Below, piece by piece: positions 60,822 to 64,000 of a stretch of 64,000 nt of DNA. The notes under the pieces are model-generated. The model was not told the DNA's origin and searched no databases. It saw only the letters and a list, made by a program, of their open reading frames with translations. Where the stretch lies: NCBI GenBank assembly GCA_963775835.1, contig CAVZKV010000026.1, forward strand, positions 124,001-188,000, given 5' to 3'. This stretch comes from AWTP1-13 sp963775835 (lineage in GTDB: Bacteria; Pseudomonadota; Alphaproteobacteria; Rhizobiales; Hyphomicrobiaceae). The position numbers and the translations under genes are program-made. Numbering within the stretch: position 1 is the stretch's first letter; the number at the start of each line of letters is the position of its first letter.

Positions 60822-61604
60822 ATGTCGGATGCAAGCGTGCAAGTGAAGATGGAAGATCGCCCCGATGGCGGCGCAATTGCCACCGTCAGCATCGACAATC
60901 AGCGTCGGCTCAACTGTCTTTCCACGCCCATCATCGTCGAGCTTGCCGCCGCCATGACGCGTCTGGCGCCGCACCCGGCGCTGCGCGCGGTCGTACTTAC
61001 CGGCGCGGGCGCGAAGGCCTTCATCGGCGGCGCTGATCTCAACGAGCTTGGCGGCCTGTGCGCGGACAGCGCGCGCCTTTTCATCACGCGGTTGCACGAT
61101 GCCTGCAAGGCGATCCGCGACTGCCCCGTGCCGGTGCTTGCGAAAATCAACGGCTACTGCCTCGGCGCCGGCCTCGAGATTGCCGCCAGCTGCGACTTGC
61201 GGGCCGCCGCCGACCACGCGCATTTCGGCATGCCCGAGGTGCAGATGGGGATCCCCTCCGTGATCGAAGCCGCGCTGCTGCCGGGCCTGATCGGCTGGGG
61301 TCGTACCCGCGAGATGTTGCTGACAGGTAGCCTCTGTTCGGCGGCCGACGCCGCCGCCATGGGCTTCCTGCAGAGGGTGGCACCGGCTGATCGGCTGGAC
61401 GCGGCGATCGCCGACTGGCTCGGCGGCATTTGCCGGGCGAAACCGCAGGCGATCCGCGCCCAGAAGGCATTGATGAACCGCTGGGAGCGCGTGTCCATCG
61501 ATGAGGGCATCTACGCCGGCATCGATGCACTCTCGAACGCTTATACCACCGGTGAGCCGCAGGCCGCGATCAAGGCTTTCTTTGCCAACAAGCGCAGCCA
61601 ATAG
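60822..61604 (+). CDS. Enoyl-CoA hydratase/isomerase family protein
   Basis: A 260-residue crotonase-fold enzyme. The oxyanion hole is formed by AFIGGADLNELGG and GYCLGAGLEIAASCDL; the active-site region is FGMPEVQMGIPSVIEAALLP, with Glu in MPEVQ and IEAAL. ATG 60822 follows GGAGAGAG. It most likely hydrates a trans-2-enoyl-CoA. No other beta-oxidation gene is near, so the pathway is open. Confidence 0.9.
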   Translation: MSDASVQVKMEDRPDGGAIATVSIDNQRRLNCLSTPIIVELAAAMTRLAPHPALRAVVLTGAGAKAFIGGADLNELGGLCADSARLFITRLHDACKAIRDCPVPVLAKINGYCLGAGLEIAASCDLRAAADHAHFGMPEVQMGIPSVIEAALLPGLIGWGRTREMLLTGSLCSAADAAAMGFLQRVAPADRLDAAIADWLGGICRAKPQAIRAQKALMNRWERVSIDEGIYAGIDALSNAYTTGEPQAAIKAFFANKRSQ

Positions 61605-61639
61605 GGCGTCTCGCCCGGCTCACCTCTATTGCCCTCACA

Positions 61640-63385
61640 TCATCCCGAGGCGCGGCGTCGGCGCAGCGGCGCGTTCTTCGCCGGCTCGCCGGCCTCGCTG
61701 CTGCTGATCTTCAAGCCGAAGTTCCACAGGTTCTCGATGAGCCGCAGCATCTCGGCCTCACGCGCCTTAATTTGCGGAGGCTTCCACTCCGATACCCCGC
61801 GCAGCGCTTCATTGAGGGCCGGCAGGGGCGCTGCCGGTGTCTTGAAATAGACCTCGAGCTTGCGCGCGAAGTCCTGATTGCCGGCGCGGTCGTTCTGGGC
61901 TTTGGTGACCAGCACCAGGTTCCCCAGCGACTCGGTATAACTTTCGCGCTCGCTGGGGTCCGCAAACCAACCCCGCCATTGACTGTTAGGGTTCGATTTG
62001 CGCGGCAGCACGTGCTCGACGCTCATGTCGTCGGGAAACGAAAACGATTGCGGATTGCCCGCCATATGATCGGTCAGCCGCAGCAGCAGGTGCTTGGCGG
62101 TCGAGGCGTCGCGGGCATGCAGGTCGCGAAGATTGTACTGCATGGTGCGCACGTCCTGGCGCGAAAAACTGAGCACGCCATTTGCGGCCTTCAGGTCCTC
62201 GCCATCGCGGATGGCGGCCGTCACGGCGGCGAACCAGCTCGCGCGCTTGTGGGCACCCAGCCCAAGCAGGCGAATACCAAGGGCCAGGCGGTCCAGTGCA
62301 AGCAAGAACCAGGCAAGCTCGGCGGCATCCTCACCCTTCGTTAGGCGCCACAGCAAGGCCGGCGGTAACCAGTCGGAAAATCTTAAGCGATTGAGATAGC
62401 TGAGCGTGCGCACGATCGCCGCGGAATGGCTGGAGCCGTGATGGCTGCCGCGGCGCAGATCGTCGAACACGCCCGCGGCGGGTCGCAGCACCCCTTCCAG
62501 GAACGGCAGCGCACCGCCGTTGCGTGCGACGATTTCCTTGACGTTCGCGATCACGTGCGCCCCGGCACGCCCGTACATGCTGCGCACGTGACTGAACAGG
62601 TTCTCAAATTCATCGCCCAGGCGCTGATCGAGATCCTGCCAAAGCGACGCCGCCTTGGCGGCGGCCTCCGCGGGCACACCGCCCAGAAGCGTTGCTTTCA
62701 AAATATCTCTGCGAGCCAAGGGCTTACCCCTGGCATTGAGGATGGTGAACAGCTGGTGGGCACGATCGATATCATTGGTGATGACCGATGCCACACAGCA
62801 GTGATCGAGCAGAAAATCGACGAAGAAGGGTCTGTCTGCCACCTCCATATCGCCGAGTTCGGCCGAAAAATGGTCGCGCACGGCGATGATGCGGACCTCG
62901 GCGGGAGCCAGGTTGGCACCCGTGGGTTTGATCCGAGTTGCGCCCGGCGCGTGCACGTATTTTTCGAAAAAACCCGCCTCGACCGGCCGCAGCGCGAGCC
63001 GCCGCCTGAGATCCCCGCCAATCGCGGTCGCCAGTCGCGCATTGGTGGGCTGACCCTGCTCGGCATCCAGATCGCGCAAGGTGCAGAACAGGATGGTGAG
63101 CGAGGTCAGTCGCTGAAAGCCATCAACGATTTCGAGCACCCGCTCGCTGCGGGCGCGTGCCCAGGCCGGAAGCAGGGAGCGCGGGCGATTGCGCTCGATG
63201 AACAACATGAAGCTGAGAAAGTAGTCCGTATCTTCCGCAAGCGCTTGGCTGACATCCGCAAACAGTTGACCTGCTTCCTCCGCCGTCCAGGCAAAGGATC
63301 GCTGATAGCCGGGTGCCTCAATCGAAATCGGGCTGGCGAACAGCTGGCCGAGGGGCACCGTGCCTGAAGAAAATTGACCAATCAT
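61640..63385 (-). CDS. DUF262/DUF1524 protein (GmrSD-like nuclease family)
   Basis: A 581-residue protein with the GmrS-type DUF262 domain first (IEAPGYQRSFAWTAEEAGQL and VDGFQRLTSLTILFCTLRDL, the DGQQR motif with Phe) and the HNH-type DUF1524 domain last (SVEHVLPRKSNPNSQW, SLGNLVLVTKAQNDRAGNQD and FARKLEVYFKT). GmrSD enzymes cleave glucosylated phage DNA using NTP. The single-chain layout fits family members in defence islands, but no other defence gene lies near. ATG 63385 is chosen; the extension to 63628 overlaps pyrD. Confidence 0.85.
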   Translation of the reverse strand: MIGQFSSGTVPLGQLFASPISIEAPGYQRSFAWTAEEAGQLFADVSQALAEDTDYFLSFMLFIERNRPRSLLPAWARARSERVLEIVDGFQRLTSLTILFCTLRDLDAEQGQPTNARLATAIGGDLRRRLALRPVEAGFFEKYVHAPGATRIKPTGANLAPAEVRIIAVRDHFSAELGDMEVADRPFFVDFLLDHCCVASVITNDIDRAHQLFTILNARGKPLARRDILKATLLGGVPAEAAAKAASLWQDLDQRLGDEFENLFSHVRSMYGRAGAHVIANVKEIVARNGGALPFLEGVLRPAAGVFDDLRRGSHHGSSHSAAIVRTLSYLNRLRFSDWLPPALLWRLTKGEDAAELAWFLLALDRLALGIRLLGLGAHKRASWFAAVTAAIRDGEDLKAANGVLSFSRQDVRTMQYNLRDLHARDASTAKHLLLRLTDHMAGNPQSFSFPDDMSVEHVLPRKSNPNSQWRGWFADPSERESYTESLGNLVLVTKAQNDRAGNQDFARKLEVYFKTPAAPLPALNEALRGVSEWKPPQIKAREAEMLRLIENLWNFGLKISSSEAGEPAKNAPLRRRRASG

Positions 63386-63548
63386 GGAGGACGTGCTCTC
63401 GGCTGTGTTTGCCCAATTGTCAGCATGGATCGAGCCGTACTTGCAATTGGCAATCAGGCAGTTGCGCGCGCGATCTTTTTGTGCTGGACGAAGTGCATAC
63501 GCGCACATCGCCAATGCGGATAAGAACCGAAAAGGACATGAAGAAAAG

Positions 63549-64000
63549 ATGTTTGGCGCCTTATTTGAACTCGCGCGACCCTTGCTGCATGCGCTGGATC
63601 CCGAGCAAGCCCATGAGCTGACGCTCAAGGCGCTCGAGGCCGGGTTTTATCCGCGCGCCACGGGCGCCGATGATCCGCGCTTGGCGATCGAGCTTTGGGG
63701 AATGCGTTTTTCCAATCCCCTCGGCGTCGCCGCCGGCTTCGACAAGGACGCCCGTGTCGCCGACGCCGTCGTTGCCATGGGCTTCGGCTACACCGAGGTC
63801 GGCACCGTCACACCGCGCCCGCAGGCGGGTAATCCTCGGCCCCGTATCTTCCGGCTGAGCGGCGACCGAGCCATCATCAATAGGCTGGGCTTCAACAACG
63901 CCGGACACGCCGCAGCCTTAGCGCGCCTGAGCCGGCGGTCCCCGTCTGCCGGTATCATCGGCGTCAACGTCGGCGCCAATCGCGCTGCGGTGGATCGCGC
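63549..64000 (+). CDS. pyrD: Dihydroorotate dehydrogenase (quinone), 5' part
   Basis: The first 150 residues of class 2 PyrD, cut by the window end. It begins LFELARPLLHALDPEQAHEL and has the FMN/orotate signatures FSNPLGVAAGFDKDARV, GFGYTEVGTVTPRPQAGNP, RIFRLSGDRAIINRLGFNN and GIIGVNVGAN. The N-terminal amphipathic helix marks the membrane-bound, quinone-linked class. ATG 63549; the AAGGA about 12 bases upstream is far but usable. It is divergent from the DUF262 gene. Confidence 0.95.
   Translation, partial: MFGALFELARPLLHALDPEQAHELTLKALEAGFYPRATGADDPRLAIELWGMRFSNPLGVAAGFDKDARVADAVVAMGFGYTEVGTVTPRPQAGNPRPRIFRLSGDRAIINRLGFNNAGHAAALARLSRRSPSAGIIGVNVGANRAAVDR

Noticed and set aside
1..64000. 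tRNA, rRNA, CRISPR, insertion sequences, prophage
   Set aside because: No tRNA T-loop context, rRNA segment, regularly spaced repeats, transposase or phage gene was recognised on reading; a covariance-model scan was not possible.

Overview
The window is high-GC, densely coded bacterial chromosome with no phage, insertion sequence, CRISPR array or RNA gene that I can recognise. The gene content points to Alphaproteobacteria: HWE-type histidine kinases, a GapR (DUF2312) nucleoid protein, DUF882 and DUF2865 proteins, an NDUFAF7-type methyltransferase next to lgt and pgeF, a UbiK homologue, a PhaR-type domain and a hisC-tyrA pair. The order within the class is not settled by the sequence; Hyphomicrobiales or Rhodospirillales relatives are both plausible.

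Layout. 0-16 kb is rich in signal transduction. Three sensor kinase/response regulator pairs lie tail to tail (198-4351, 10680-12659, 13123-14494). Around them are small conserved proteins, a SRAP-family protein, a BacA/YddA-like ABC exporter, a radical SAM enzyme and a decayed outer-membrane transporter gene. 16-26.7 kb holds gapR, a DUF882 peptidase-like protein, an orphan NtrC-type regulator, an M3 oligoendopeptidase, the Kup potassium transporter, an MFS transporter and an ABC1/UbiB-family kinase. 26.7-34.4 kb holds a complete branched-chain amino acid-type ABC transporter (livFGMHK order on the minus strand), a maleate isomerase-like gene and two broken genes (MetE-like and TRAP permease). 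34.4-39.1 kb is mostly secreted or membrane proteins of unknown function. 39.1-41 kb is an HxlR regulator divergent from a MATE exporter with a clear operator.

41-53 kb is core: prs, a lipoprotein gene, pgeF, the methyltransferase and lgt on one strand; ubiK, a YbjN gene, proC, hisC, tyrA and chaC on the other. It is followed by a stand-alone flavin monooxygenase and a trypsin-fold protein that has lost its catalytic triad. 53-64 kb holds a DUF2214 membrane protein, a carbamoyltransferase ruin, beta-carbonic anhydrase, an MBL hydrolase, typA/bipA, a J-domain protein, conserved unknowns, an enoyl-CoA hydratase-family gene, a DUF262/DUF1524 (GmrSD-like) nuclease-type gene and the 5' part of pyrD.

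Five loci are disrupted by frameshifts or stops (4.7-5.4, 11.0-12.7, 32.4-33.5, 33.7-34.4 and 53.8-54.6 kb). The transporter, TRAP and carbamoyltransferase loci look like real decay. The HWE kinase carries one single-base shift and could be a sequencing error. No large new system is evident. The most interesting leads are the repeated convergent kinase/regulator layout, the twin perfect hairpins ahead of the disrupted kinase, the HxlR operator, the triad-less protease and several conserved unknown secreted proteins.
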